Source: Selaginella moellendorffii (lineage: Eukaryota; Streptophyta; Lycopodiopsida; Selaginellales; Selaginellaceae). Taken from it: a stretch of DNA of 64,000 nt. The position numbers were made by a program, and so were the translations under genes. The notes beneath the pieces were generated by a model. That model made no database searches and was not told the DNA's origin. It saw nothing but the letters and a program-made list of their open reading frames with translations. The stretch lies in assembly GCF_000143415.4 (NCBI RefSeq), contig NW_003314332.1, forward strand, positions 771,863 through 835,862, read 5' to 3'. Every line of letters starts with the position of its first letter. The stretch's first letter is position 1. Below are positions 20,673 through 33,043 of the stretch, piece by piece.

Positions 20673-22361
20673 ATGCTTGACAGGGCCAGCGAAGACAAGC
20701 TTGCTGTTGCGATTGCATCGTGCGTCCAAGTTGACACGCTGAAGCAAGTGCACTTGCGTATCTGCCAGGAGTTCCCTCGGACCCCTTACCTGTTGAACTT
20801 GGTCGTGCAAATGTACGCTAAGCTGGGCGATCTGGAGTCCGCGTATCAGACTTTTACATGTATCAAAGAGCCCAACCTTTACTCCTGGAGCCTCATGTTA
20901 GCCGCATACACTCAGCACGGACAGATGCAGCAAGCAAGGCACCTGTTCGACAAAATGCCCGAGAGAAATGTCGTCGTGTGGACATCCATGATAACAGGAT
21001 ACTCTCAAGCCGGGAATGTTGAGGAGGCCCGGTGCATTTTCGACGTGATGCCTGAGAGGAATATCGTGTCTTGGAGTGCCATGCTGCAGGGATACGCCCA
21101 AAATGGGCACGTTGACGAAGCTAAAGACGTGTTTGACAGAATGCCTAGGGTGAACGTCGTGTCTTGGACTGCCATGGTTCAGACTTATGCTGAGAACGGG
21201 CATCTTGTAAAGGCCAAGGTAATGTTTGACCAAATGCCCGAGCGAAATCTCATAACCTGGACTGTTATGCTTTTGGCATATGCCAATGGTGGGCTTGTGC
21301 ATGAGGCAAGGGTGACGCTGGAGAGGATGCCCGAGTTCTCGTTTCTCTCTTGGAACATCATGCTTTCGGCGTATGCACAGCAAGGTGATCACAACAATGC
21401 AACGCGTACGTTTGATGCTATGCGAGAGAGGACTGTGACCAGCTGGAACGCTCTCATTTTCTCGTGTGCTCAGAATGAGTCCATCAAGCAGGCCGAACAC
21501 CTCTTCGAAACGATGCCCGAGAGAAGCCTGGTGTCTTGGACCTCAATGATTTCGGCATACGTAAGTGTTGGTTGCTTGGAGGGATCGAAGTGCGTCTTTG
21601 ACCGTATGCCGGAGCGGGATATAGTCGCTTACAACACCATCCTGCAGGCGTATGTCCAGTCGGGGCATTTGGACTATGCAGAGACATTGTGTGAGAAAAT
21701 GGCGAGGCACGACGTTGTAACGTGGACAACTATGATGGTAGGCTACGCCAAAGACATGAACCTGTGTGCGTGCAAGGCTATGTTCTACCTCCTGCCAGAC
21801 CGCAACTGCATGTCGTGGAACGCTGTTCTTGCAGCCATTGCCCAGAACGGGCATCTGGTAGCTGCGAGGCAAATGTTTCAAGAGATGCCAGAGCGTAACA
21901 TTGCCTCCTGGAACACTATGATCGCCGCCTCCTCGCATGCTGGACAACCCGCCGCAGCAGTAATGCTCTTCCACTTTCTCCAGGCGGAAGGCCTTGCTCC
22001 TTCGGACATATCATTCACGAGCCTCTTGCATGCCACAAGCCACGGGGGTGACTTGTCCGAAGGCTTGCTATACTTCAGGTCGATGGTTGCTGATTATGGT
22101 CAATCGCCTCTGAGAGATCACTTTTGTAACATGGTCGACATCCTTGGACGAGCCGGCTACACTCAAGAAGCCGAGGAACTTGTTAACTGCATGCCATTCC
22201 TTCCGAAAGAGGTGGAATGGGGAGCCTTGCTTGGTGCCTGTAGGATCCACATTGATGTCACCCCTGCCGCTCGAGCAGCCGAGCATATTCTCGAGCTGGA
22301 TCCAGACCACGGCTCCGCGCGTCTCTTGCTGGAAAGCATCTACGCCGGTCTGCGAGATTAG
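20673..22361 (+). CDS. PPR protein (intronless)
   Basis: Single-exon gene, 562 residues, starting 13 nt after the stop codon of the PRORP-like gene. Begins MLDRASEDKLAVAIASCVQV, then LVVQMYAKLGDLESAYQTF and about 14 repeats of the LFDKMPERNVVVWTSMITGY kind. The C-terminus has DHFCNMVDILGRAGYTQEA, CMPFLPKEVEWGALLGACR and a short E1-like piece (AAEHILELDPDHGSARLLL) before the stop; no DYW domain. There is almost no room for its own 5' region, so its promoter must lie in the PRORP-like coding sequence or the two genes share a transcript. Confidence 0.88.
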   Translation: MLDRASEDKLAVAIASCVQVDTLKQVHLRICQEFPRTPYLLNLVVQMYAKLGDLESAYQTFTCIKEPNLYSWSLMLAAYTQHGQMQQARHLFDKMPERNVVVWTSMITGYSQAGNVEEARCIFDVMPERNIVSWSAMLQGYAQNGHVDEAKDVFDRMPRVNVVSWTAMVQTYAENGHLVKAKVMFDQMPERNLITWTVMLLAYANGGLVHEARVTLERMPEFSFLSWNIMLSAYAQQGDHNNATRTFDAMRERTVTSWNALIFSCAQNESIKQAEHLFETMPERSLVSWTSMISAYVSVGCLEGSKCVFDRMPERDIVAYNTILQAYVQSGHLDYAETLCEKMARHDVVTWTTMMVGYAKDMNLCACKAMFYLLPDRNCMSWNAVLAAIAQNGHLVAARQMFQEMPERNIASWNTMIAASSHAGQPAAAVMLFHFLQAEGLAPSDISFTSLLHATSHGGDLSEGLLYFRSMVADYGQSPLRDHFCNMVDILGRAGYTQEAEELVNCMPFLPKEVEWGALLGACRIHIDVTPAARAAEHILELDPDHGSARLLLESIYAGLRD

Positions 22362-22489
22362 TGTACTCTACGTACCTACTGTACTGCACACTGTGCCCTG
22401 AATGGAAGGAAGGTGGCTCATGCCAGATGCATGGTGTTTGTGCGTCTCTTTCTTGTGCCAACGCAGGGCTTGCTCGAGTGTGCCTTTGT

Positions 22490-22498
22490 GTATATAAA
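22490..22498 (+). promoter_or_regulatory. TATA box of the lipid-transfer protein gene
   Basis: The motif TATATAAA lies about 70 bp upstream of the ATG at 22566, a fitting distance for transcription start plus a short leader. Confidence 0.65.
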
Positions 22499-22565
22499 GC
22501 TCACATTTGATCGCCATAAACATCCGCCCGTCTCGCTTTCTCTCCTGTGTCATCTTTTACCACCC

Positions 22566-22886
22566 ATGGAGGCGCCTCTCAAGTTTCTTAGCTTCGCTGC
22601 CATCGTAGCCTTTCTGGTGGCAACAACGGCACCAAGCGTCGTGGATGGTGCGACGTGCACCTTCGAGTCCACATTGCCCGACCTTGCCGACTGCCGCCCC
22701 TACGTATCGACTGGGAGCACCCAGACCGATCCCACCGCCGCCTGCTGCTCCGAGCTCCGCAATGTCGGCCACTCCTGCCTCTGCGATCTTCTCAGAGACA
22801 CCAAGGTTCCCTCGGACATTGATATCAACAGGGCCGTTGCACTGCCTGGCAAATGCAGCCTTCCCGGCGCCGATTCCTGCAGCTAA
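22566..22886 (+). CDS. Non-specific lipid-transfer-like protein (8-Cys motif)
   Basis: Intronless 106-residue secreted protein. Residues 1-28 form a signal peptide (hydrophobic core FAAIVAFLVATTAP). The mature part has the eight-cysteine pattern of the protease inhibitor/seed storage/LTP family: C, C, CC (AACCSEL), CxC (SCLCDL), C and a final C close to the end. Such proteins carry lipids in the cell wall and take part in cuticle deposition or defence. There is no long C-terminal hydrophobic tail, so no GPI anchor is evident. The ATG at 22566 fits both the signal peptide and the TATA box upstream. Confidence 0.85.
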   Translation: MEAPLKFLSFAAIVAFLVATTAPSVVDGATCTFESTLPDLADCRPYVSTGSTQTDPTAACCSELRNVGHSCLCDLLRDTKVPSDIDINRAVALPGKCSLPGADSCS

Positions 22887-23238
22887 GCATGGACGCTGAC
22901 GACACGAGGTAAACTTCTCTGTGGTCATACCTGGGTTACCTCACGCATTTCTTGCAGGGTGCCATGCGTCCCTTTTGTTTCAGAAAATAAGTCACAGTAG
23001 TTTTGCGTTCTCACAATAATTGTCTGGTGACCGTTGACACCGTATGTTTTTTTCCTTTAACTGAGGCGCTGATTATCAAGTTTTTATCATGTTTTTTTGA
23101 GCGTGGGGTGGGGATAAGATATGTAGGCTTTAAATTTAGCTCTCCCCTGTATTAAAACTCTCCGGCTCGCCCCTTTCGCCTTCCAGAAGGAACAAGCCAC
23201 CAGGTACAGAGAACGACTAACTGTGTTCAGGTGCAGGG

Positions 23239-23419
23239 ATGGAGCGATCATCGTTGATTGTCGCGTTTGGCGAGATGTTGATTGATTTTGTTCCCACTGT
23301 TGGTGGATTGTCGCTAGCGGATGCCCCGGCCTTCAAGAAGGCGCCAGGTGGCGCGCCAGCCAACGTTGCTGTGGCCGTGTCCCGCCTTGGTGGGCACTCG
23401 GCATTCATCGGGAAGGTGT

Positions 23420-23460
<41 letters not shown>

Positions 23461-24625
23461 GTTGGTTCCTGTTTTCAACTCCCTTGCGGATCCTGAATCA
23501 GGTTGGCGAGGATGAGTTTGGGTATATGCTGGCCGAGATACTCAAGCAGAACAAGGTTGAGGACAGGGGCATGAGGTTCGACCCCCATGCTCGCACGGCC
23601 CTCGCCTTCGTTACGCTGAAAGAAGATGGGGAGAGGGAGTTTATGTTCTACAGGAATCCAAGTGCTGATATGCTTCTCAGGCCTGATGAGCTCGACGAGG
23701 AGCTTATTAGCAAGGTGAGTGAGGCATGACTTCAGCTGGCTGACTATTTTGATGGCTAGGCGTCGGTGCTCCACTATGGGTCCATCAGCCTCATCTCGGA
23801 GCCATGCAGATCGGCACACCTGGCAGCCATGGACGTGGCAAGCAAAGCAGGCGTGCTACTGTCATACGATCCCAATTTGAGGCTGCCACTGTGGCCTTCG
23901 GCTGAGGAAGCTCGCAAAGGAATCTTAAGCATATGGGACAGGGCCGATCTCATCAAGGTAAATCTAACAATTTCAAGTAAGCAAGTATTACAAGTGTTAC
24001 AGGTGAGTGAAGAGGAGCTCCAGTTTCTGACTGGCAAAGATCCATTTTCGGACGAAGCAGCCCTGTCCGTATGGCATTCAAACCTCAAGCTCTTACTCGT
24101 AACTGAGGGTCATCGGGGTTGCCGCTACTATACGAGCGTAAGCAGTTCCGTCCTGGGATCATACACTCATACATGTTTATAACAGGATTTCCACGGGAGA
24201 GTGGACGGTATCAAAGTGCAAGCCGTAGACACCACCGGTGCTGGGGATGCCTTCGTGGGAGGCCTTCTGAGCCAGCTTGTGGGCGATTTGTCGCTCTACA
24301 AGGTATGCATATATGTAGCCTCAGGACATGCATGATGTGTGTGGGCTTTCCAACAGGACGAGCAGAGATTGAGAGCAGCTCTCAAGTTTGCCAATGCATG
24401 CGGAGCAATAACGACGACGGAAAGAGGTGCAATCCCTGCATTGCCTGACAGGGACACGGTGCTGCGGCTCATAGGTACGCTCTTTTTATCATTCCCTGCA
24501 GTAACAAACAAATTGACGCAGACGAGATCCCCAAATCTCGGATGCCCCGGGCGCCTTCGTGGTCCAACATCACGCGCTGGCGACTTGAAGATCACGAGCA
24601 CGAGGGAGCAGTTCCAGCAGCGTGA
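23239..24625 (+). CDS. Fructokinase (pfkB carbohydrate kinase)
   Basis: Phosphorylates fructose at O6 with ATP in the cytosol or plastid, feeding starch synthesis and glycolysis. About seven exons. The N-terminus [15 protein letters not shown], the substrate-binding [19 protein letters not shown] (pfkB signature 1), [12 protein letters not shown], and the catalytic [14 protein letters not shown] (signature 2, Asp base) are all present. The final exon ends in EHEGAVPAA with TGA 24623-24625. Intron 1 contains a (TC)n tract. Length (about 330 residues) is usual for plant fructokinases. There is no obvious transit peptide, so a cytosolic form is more likely. Confidence 0.93.
23424..23457. repeat. 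(CT)n microsatellite in fructokinase intron 1
   Basis: About 17 CT dinucleotides directly after the 5' splice site; also serves as a pyrimidine tract. Confidence 0.9.
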
Positions 24626-24735
24626 ATCCAATCATATGATCACTATGCTCCAATTGTGAATAAACGGAGGATGAATCCCGTATCAAGACTAATTCTTCTT
24701 TTCCAATCTGAGTAAAGCACACATATCACAAGAGA

Positions 24736-24981
24736 TCACACGAGCCTCGAGTACTCCCAAAGGATCTGGACTAGCCTCCGGAACTCGGCAATAACGAAGT
24801 CGAGCCTGTGGCGTCTCCACAGGCAGAAGAAGAGAATGCAGCCCAGGAGCAGGATGAGACAGACGGCTAGCACCACCGTCCCAACCCAGGCCGCTGTGGA
24901 CGGGGCAGAGAGGGAGAGGAGAGAGGATCCTGCATTCTCGAGCCCCGGAAGCTCCCACATGACCATGGCGCTGAAGGACAT
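24736..24981 (-). CDS. Small single-pass membrane protein, unknown
   Basis: 81-codon minus-strand frame, tail-to-tail with the fructokinase gene. It has one strong membrane span (WVGTVVLAVCLILLLGCILF) followed by basic residues (WRRHRLDF) and a short tail. The start may be the ATG at 24981 or the one at 24966. No family recognised. The transmembrane pattern and position are compatible with a small gene, but codon evidence alone cannot prove it. Confidence 0.4.
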   Translation of the reverse strand: MSFSAMVMWELPGLENAGSSLLSLSAPSTAAWVGTVVLAVCLILLLGCILFFCLWRRHRLDFVIAEFRRLVQILWEYSRLV

Positions 24982-25298
24982 ATATAATTTTTAGGGCGGG
25001 GCGGACATTAGAATCGAACCTTGGCTTGAAATTGAGTGCCCTGGGTGGACTTTCCTTCCGACTTGTTCACTTTGTAGCTATGGTGGCTTTGTCCAGGAGC
25101 TGCTGGGAAATGCCCCAGGCTACCTAGGGTTTGCGCCATGCCCAAAGGCGCAGCTCACTTGAGCTGCTACGAGGTAGGTAAAAGATTGATTGCTTCTCTC
25201 CTTCGACGAGCCCCTCTTAGATTTGGCATTTTTGTCGTATTTCTTCACATCATTCATCCAGTGATTTTTAACTCTAGTTTGATGGCAAGGGATGAGAC

Positions 25299-27246
25299 AT
25301 GTCCACTAGGACAAGACACTGGGACTCCCTCCGGGCAAAGCTCCATGCTGCTTGTTTGCTAGACGAGACGGGTCTCGATCCAAAGTCCCGTGAAGGCTTG
25401 CTTGCCAAGGTGAATCCAGATTTCTGACAAACACGGCCGCGATTCGATATATAATTGTAGCTGGCAGGATTGCTGCTGTTCCAGTGAAATGGAGTGTGGA
25501 CATACACAAGATACATCTCGGCTGGAAGCACGTAACAGATGGAGGCGGCTCAAGAACACAGTGGCTTTTGCGGCTGCCATCAAATCCTCTCTGGCCCATG
25601 ATCTGCTCGAGGACAAACTTCACGTCGATCCCGTAAAAGGCAATGACAGTGTTGCTACCGGTGCAGCAGCTCAGGCTTCGATGCCAGTTAAAGCCAAAGG
25701 AAGGAAAGGAATGGAAGGCCTTGTGGTCCAGCAAGACAGAGGTTACATGTCTTGCTTCCAAGATTTTTATGTCGCCTGCCTCAAGGTACTTCACTCGCGT
25801 AGCTTTTTTATCATAGCATGGTGCCGCACTCACCCGAAGCACGTTTTTGTCTTACGCAGCTGCCAGTCGTTCACTTCTTTATTGGAGTTTTCCTGGCTCC
25901 AGTTGCTTTGGCCTCGATCTTCACGCCACTCTATCTATCGGATGCCAAGGGGCTCAAGCTCGTCGAGTCGCAAGAAGCGGGTTCGTCGTGCGACTCATCC
26001 AAGATATGGAGCTGCTTGAATGTTTTTCTCTACTCGTACGTACGTATATCAGATGTGGCCATGCTACTTAGTGGCTCTTTGCAGGCTATCCTTGTCAACA
26101 ACCTTCGGTGGCTCGCCAATCTCTGCAATCTCGCCATTCTGTCTACTTGTTGCGAATCTTCACACGCTCATGGCTCAGTTCTTGTTTGTGTTTCTGAGTG
26201 GTGCCGGTAAGACGGTAGAGATGGCTGAAATTCGGTCTCGTAGCTCATGTCGTGAGAGGTTGCTGTTTGGTGCAGTTTTCGCTCGTATGTCACAGCCAGC
26301 GCATCCCATAAGGTGCTCCAAGAAAGCCATAATAAAAAACAATGACTTCGGGACATCAGATGACGAAGATGGCAGATCCAAGTATAAAGGATTCATCTCT
26401 CCTGCGCCCTCTTGACTCACTCGTCGTGCGTTTTGTGTGTCACGCAGAGTCTTTGTTATACGGCTGGTACTGACGGGGCCTCCTCCCTGCGAGCTCGTGG
26501 ATGCAAAGATACGCCTCACATTTCGCATTTATGTGAGGCTGCCGTCCGGGTCGATGTTCTGCTCGACACAGGATTTGGACCTGGTGCGTTCAGAAGTACG
26601 TACACACGCACATATATACGTCTGGACTTGGGTTACCTGAGCTTAGTGATCTCATCTAACATTGTCGTCTAAGCGGTGCAGGTTGCATACCTAAGATATG
26701 GACTGACAGTACGCCACGTAATAAACTCCAAGAGTCCGATTAGCGGGCACACTTTGGACACTCTTGCTCAGGGAGATGCGTCCTTCTCGCTGACGATAAT
26801 GGGTGTGGAGCGCAGCTCCATGCAGCCCATCTTCCATGTGGAGGTGAGCCTTGACTTCTCCACACCAGTTTAATCCGAGGCCAAGTGTGGTGTGTGACAG
26901 GATTACTTCATATGTGATGGAGACGTGATATGGGATGGGGAGTACCTCGACTTCGTAGGAGTGAACGACAAGGGCCTGAGAGTACTAGACCATTCCAAGA
27001 TAGACATGTTGAAACCATTCAAGGTTCTCTCTCTCTTGATAGTTTTCACTCCTGAAGAGATTTCCTTCTCAGGTGGCGGGAGTTGTAACACAAGCCATAG
27101 CAAGAATGGAAGGCGAAGTTGCAAGACACAAAGCTGAAGCGGATCTAAAGGAAGAGAAAAACCACGAACCACTTTCGGAATCAGATTGGAAGACAAGCGG
27201 TGTGAGAATCAGGAAACTATGGAAAACAATATCTGGTTCGAAGTAA
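25299..27246 (+). CDS. Inward-rectifier (Kir)-like potassium channel homologue, non-canonical pore
   Basis: Exons about 25299-25409, 25468-25785, 25860-26035, 26085-26207 and four more, ending at TAA 27244-27246. After a soluble N-terminus come a first membrane segment (LPVVHFFIGVFLAPVALASIF), a pore loop spliced together from exons 3 and 4 (NVFLYSLSLSTTFGGSP), a second segment (LMAQFLFVFLSGAVFARMSQP) and a Kir-type cytoplasmic beta domain (IRCSKKAII, LTVRHVINSKSPI, EDYFICDGDVIWDGEYLDFV). Kir channels usually have the filter T-x-G-Y-G after the pore helix; here the aligned residues are TTFGGS, so selectivity is doubtful. The charged C-terminal tail has about 75 residues. A first exon near 25138 is possible but out of phase. 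Kir-family genes are rare in land plants to my knowledge. Confidence 0.7.
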
Positions 27247-27287
27247 AATAGAAAATAATTTCTAGCAGCCTGGGTAGGGTTTGGGCC

Positions 27288-27675
27288 ATGGGGAAGAGCA
27301 GGAAGCGGCAAGCGGCAAAGCGGATGATGGACATTGACCATGATCAAGGTAAACAAACATCCATCTATTTCTTCTCCATTGTTCCGATGCTGCTCCTGAA
27401 TAGAGGCACAGGGCATGGATGTAGACGAGCCCAAATCCACATCCAACCCACCCAATGGGTAGGTGTTATTTGTTTTCTTGAAGCTGCCCAATGCTCTCTT
27501 GCACGGCAGGCTGTCCAAGGAATCCAAATTGATCGCAAAGCGGCGTCGTGCCGTGAATGTACGCAAGAAGGCGGCGGCTGACAAGGCGCTGGCGATGCTG
27601 GAGAAGAAACAGCAAAAGGCTCAGACGGATCTGGCAAAGGTGTGTCGCAAGAATCTACTCAAGAAGCTGTACTAG
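27288..27675 (+). CDS. Small basic protein of unknown function (probably nucleolar)
   Basis: Three short exons encode about 85 residues: MGKSRKRQAAKRMMDIDHDQ, an acidic MDVDEPKS linker, then a Lys/Arg-rich helix ending KNLLKKLY. Exon 2 runs from about 27404 and exon 3 from about 27510; phases agree. The pattern of a basic start, acidic patch and basic coiled helix looks like small ribosome-biogenesis proteins conserved in plants, but I cannot name a family. The stop codon is only 24 nt before the STN1 start. Confidence 0.6.
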
Positions 27676-27699
27676 GTAGTGGAAAGAGGTAGGGTTGCA

Positions 27700-28071
27700 A
27701 TGGAGAGTCATCATGCCCGGCTGCTAGCCTTCGATTTTGTGAGGAAACAGGTTGGCCGTCGTGTAGAGATGGTGGGGGTGGCGGTGAGCGTGGAGCGCAA
27801 GCCCAAGTACGTGCGCTTTGCTGTGGACGACGGCACGGGCTGCATATCTTGCATCTTGTGGACCAACCAGAGTGGCGCCCCCCAGCAGCAGGCAGCGGCA
27901 GACATGGCGCGGCTTGTCACTCTGGGGGGCCTGCTCGCGGTGCACGGCCGCGTCTCCCGCTACCACCACCACCCGCAGCTCACCGTTTCGTCTCTCCTGC
28001 CACAGCCGGATGCCAATGCCGAGGTTTACCACTGGATGGAGTGTATCAAGCTTGCGCTAGATTGCTATTAG
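27700..28071 (+). CDS. STN1: STN1, OB-fold subunit of the telomere CST complex
   Basis: Intronless, 123 residues. With CTC1 and TEN1, STN1 binds single-stranded telomeric DNA and recruits polymerase alpha to fill in the C strand. The single OB fold shows family residues: LLAFDFVRKQVGRR, FAVDDGTGCISCILW, a GRVSRYHHHPQLTVSSLL strand and the closing WMECIKLALDCY. Plant STN1 proteins are likewise short (about 160 residues) and lack the C-terminal winged helices of animal STN1. The first in-frame ATG is 27700, although an open GTG precedes it at 27679. Confidence 0.85.
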   Translation: MESHHARLLAFDFVRKQVGRRVEMVGVAVSVERKPKYVRFAVDDGTGCISCILWTNQSGAPQQQAAADMARLVTLGGLLAVHGRVSRYHHHPQLTVSSLLPQPDANAEVYHWMECIKLALDCY

Positions 28072-28222
28072 TTCTCCAAATTGTGGCCCTCCCTGTTAAA
28101 TACAAGTTAGCCTAAAGGGAAACGATAAAAAGGCGCTGCGCAGGGCAAGAGGGCGAGGGATTGATAGCCCTCTGAATCCCATGTCCAGTTGATCCATAGC
28201 ATATAACAAGGTAGAGCAATCC

Positions 28223-30243
<2,021 letters not shown>

Positions 30244-32421
30244 AGTGAATTAAAACAAATTGCAACTCAAGTGATTTCTTGATATACCTTAGTGCTATGT
30301 TGAGAAGCATATTACATTGAATGTAACTACTAGAGTAGCCACTCATTCTCCACATAACACTTATATGGGCTTGATAAGGTGGGGTTGCTAAGTTTTAATT
30401 TTCTTCTTTATTTTAAAAAATATTTTTGCTTTTGTTTGATATTTTAGAAATCTTGGACTTAGCCCAAAAATTTTAGTTTATATATAGGAGTGAGTGATCT
30501 AAATTGAAACTAATTTAATGATTATTAAAATTCCATTATGCTAATATTAGTATACAGCATCATAACTGTACACTTGAACCTCACACCATCCCTTCCTTTC
30601 AAAAGGATAGAATGCAGTTAAGGTTCTTTGGTTGATAGGATAAGATTTAATGGATTTGTAGGTGGTGTTAATTATTTTTAATCTCTTTGTATGAAGTGTT
30701 TTAGTTGCTGTATATGCACAAGTTTTGGAGGATTGATCTGTTGAATGTTATACTGAACCTCATAAACTTGTGGTCTAACTTGTTATAACACCTAATATAG
30801 TCCCTTCCATTGAGCAAGGAGCCCTTTAAATAAACCATGTACCATAAGATTAAGAAAATAGATTAACACTAAGTCATCTATTTTGTACTCCGTAAGTAGA
30901 CGATGATAGGAGTTGTCGTATTGTTGTTGTCCCACTTATACGTTGCCCAAGTGTTTAGTAAACTCCACTCAGACAAGTGGAAGAATATTTATTAAATATT
31001 GATCCCAAGACCTAGCATCGACAGTTCGTAGTAATTATGAAAGTAAACTTAACTTTGTTGGCAGTATCATATCATGATAATATAGGAGTTTATATAGTGA
31101 AACACTAACTAAATTTAGTATCTTTATTACATATGCATACTAAAGAGATGACAAATAACCATCTTAATCGAAATGCTGAAAATTCACGTAATTTGCAATC
31201 ATCTTTGAATAAGCCATTCCACCAAGCCATTTATTTATGGATGATAAACACTCGTGAAAGTGTGGCATATCCCTTAACTAAAACATTAAAATGTAAAATG
31301 CCTCAACTATAAATATGGGACCATTATCCAAAAGAATTTGCTCCAAACAAAAATATTGACATTATAATGAGAATTTCTTTGTAGCCAATCCTCCTTTTTG
31401 TTCTTTAGTTTTTGGTTTGAGGAGAAAGTATTTAATAGCACTTGCAAACACACTAACAAAAGCACAGACTTCCACCACACAAGTTAAATAGTCAAAGGCA
31501 ATAATAATATATTAACTGTTAGTAGTCAACCATGGGAAATGCCCCATCAAATCAAATGCCACCAAACAAGAAATTGCAATTGACTCCAATTGTCCTTCCA
31601 TAACATGAGGGGAGTATTACGAGTTTAGCACCAAACACAACTATACAACAACTAGATATTATCACATCACATCTTTGGCTAATAGAAAGACTTATACAAC
31701 TTTTTAGTCATCTATTGATGTCGTATATGCCTACTTAGAATAAAAGAGTCATGATAAGTATGGAAAAAGCATGCAATAAATATCAAAGGCACCACTAACT
31801 ATAAATGATCATCCCTTGTTAGCACCTTCATCAACATGTTTGCTAACTTAAGGTTGAGATGTAGATTTGAGAGAACATTTTGAAGCACTTGGAGTCTTTC
31901 CATCGAGCTGAGATACTCAACATCAGCTATAGAACTCCTCAAATGATGAACAATCGCAAAATCATATATTTGAAGCTTTAGAGCCTTATTGAATAGTATG
32001 ACTAACTAAGTTCTTTTGCTTCAATAATGAAGTAATTATAGCATGATCACCTTCTAGTAATATCTAAAAACCATATAAATATGCATAAAACTTCTCAAAA
32101 CCCCAAACTTTTACTAAACACTCCTCTATTCTGGAGTAATTTATCTTTGTTGGTTGTAATGTACGGTTGATGTATGCAATGAGATAACACTAACTAGGCA
32201 CACTTAAGCTCTCTTACATCAATACACCTTCAAGATCGATATCAAAAGCATCCACGTGTAAAATGAAGGGTTAAATGTAATTAGGATACACCAAAATTAA
32301 AGGAGTTGTCAACAACTTTTTGAGATCTATAAATGCTTACTCATAGTCAATAGACTAGATGAAAGACAATGTTGATGACTTTAGCAATACTTATAATGGT
32401 GCAATATGAATAGAAAGATGA
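30244..32421. other. AT-rich intergenic sequence with retroelement debris
   Basis: About 2.2 kb without any open exon that I can support. Base composition shifts sharply to A+T after the CIPK gene. Minus-strand fragments look like a decayed Ty3/gypsy pol 3' region continuing from the reverse transcriptase at 32422-33043, but I could not identify RNase H or integrase motifs with confidence. Confidence 0.5.
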
Positions 32422-33043
32422 TCAATGAAATAATTGAGATATTGCACTTTGCTTGTATTGCACATTATTCACACACTTTGGAGTAGGGAATTTTAAAACA
32501 ATTATAAATTTGTTAAGATCAATTTGCAAACTTTTATGAGAAATATAATACCCAAGATAAGTTATGTTCTTGGACCCAAATATGCATTTTGACCACTTCA
32601 ACTTTAAACCAACTTTCAGCAACCGATCCAACTTCTTACAAATATTACAGATGTACTCTTCTAAGTGGATCAAGATATCATCAATGAAGTTAGTAATCAT
32701 CTCCGACATATCACAAAAAACCTTGACCATTATCTGTTGAAAAGTCATGGGAGCATTGTTTAAACCAAATGGCATCACCAAGAATTTGTACAAAAAAAAT
32801 GGTATATGAAAAGGAGTCTTGGGAACATCTTCCTCAGCCATTGGCATTTGCCAGTACTCAAAAGCAAAATTTAACTTGGTGAACCAATGACTTCTTCCCA
32901 AATTATGCAAGAGACCAGCAATATGAAGAAAAGGGTGCATATCTGGAATAATCATTTTGTATAATGGATGATAATCAATATAGAAGTGAATACTTCTATT
33001 AAGCTTCATTATAAGATAAGATTCATACACCCAAAGACTTTGA
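32422..33043 (-). pseudogene. Ty3/gypsy reverse-transcriptase relic
   Basis: Minus-strand frame with the order of a gypsy RT: a decayed Asp-containing palm block (WFTKLNFAFEYWQMP), then the block PFGLNNAPMTFQQIM, FIDDILIHLEE in place of the usual YIDD block, and KCIFGSKNITYLGYYIS. The expected FDLxxGY Asp reads KLN, a likely inactivating change. It is cut at 33043 by the LTR fragment that starts at 33044, so that element inserted into an older gypsy copy. Confidence 0.75.

Noticed and set aside
24995-25040. GGTTCGATTCTAA on the minus strand, tRNA-like T arm
   Set aside because: No matching acceptor stem or anticodon arm upstream.
30244-32400. Search for an intact gene in the AT-rich stretch
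   Set aside because: Only short frames; reading suggests retroelement remains, but motifs are too decayed to name individual domains.
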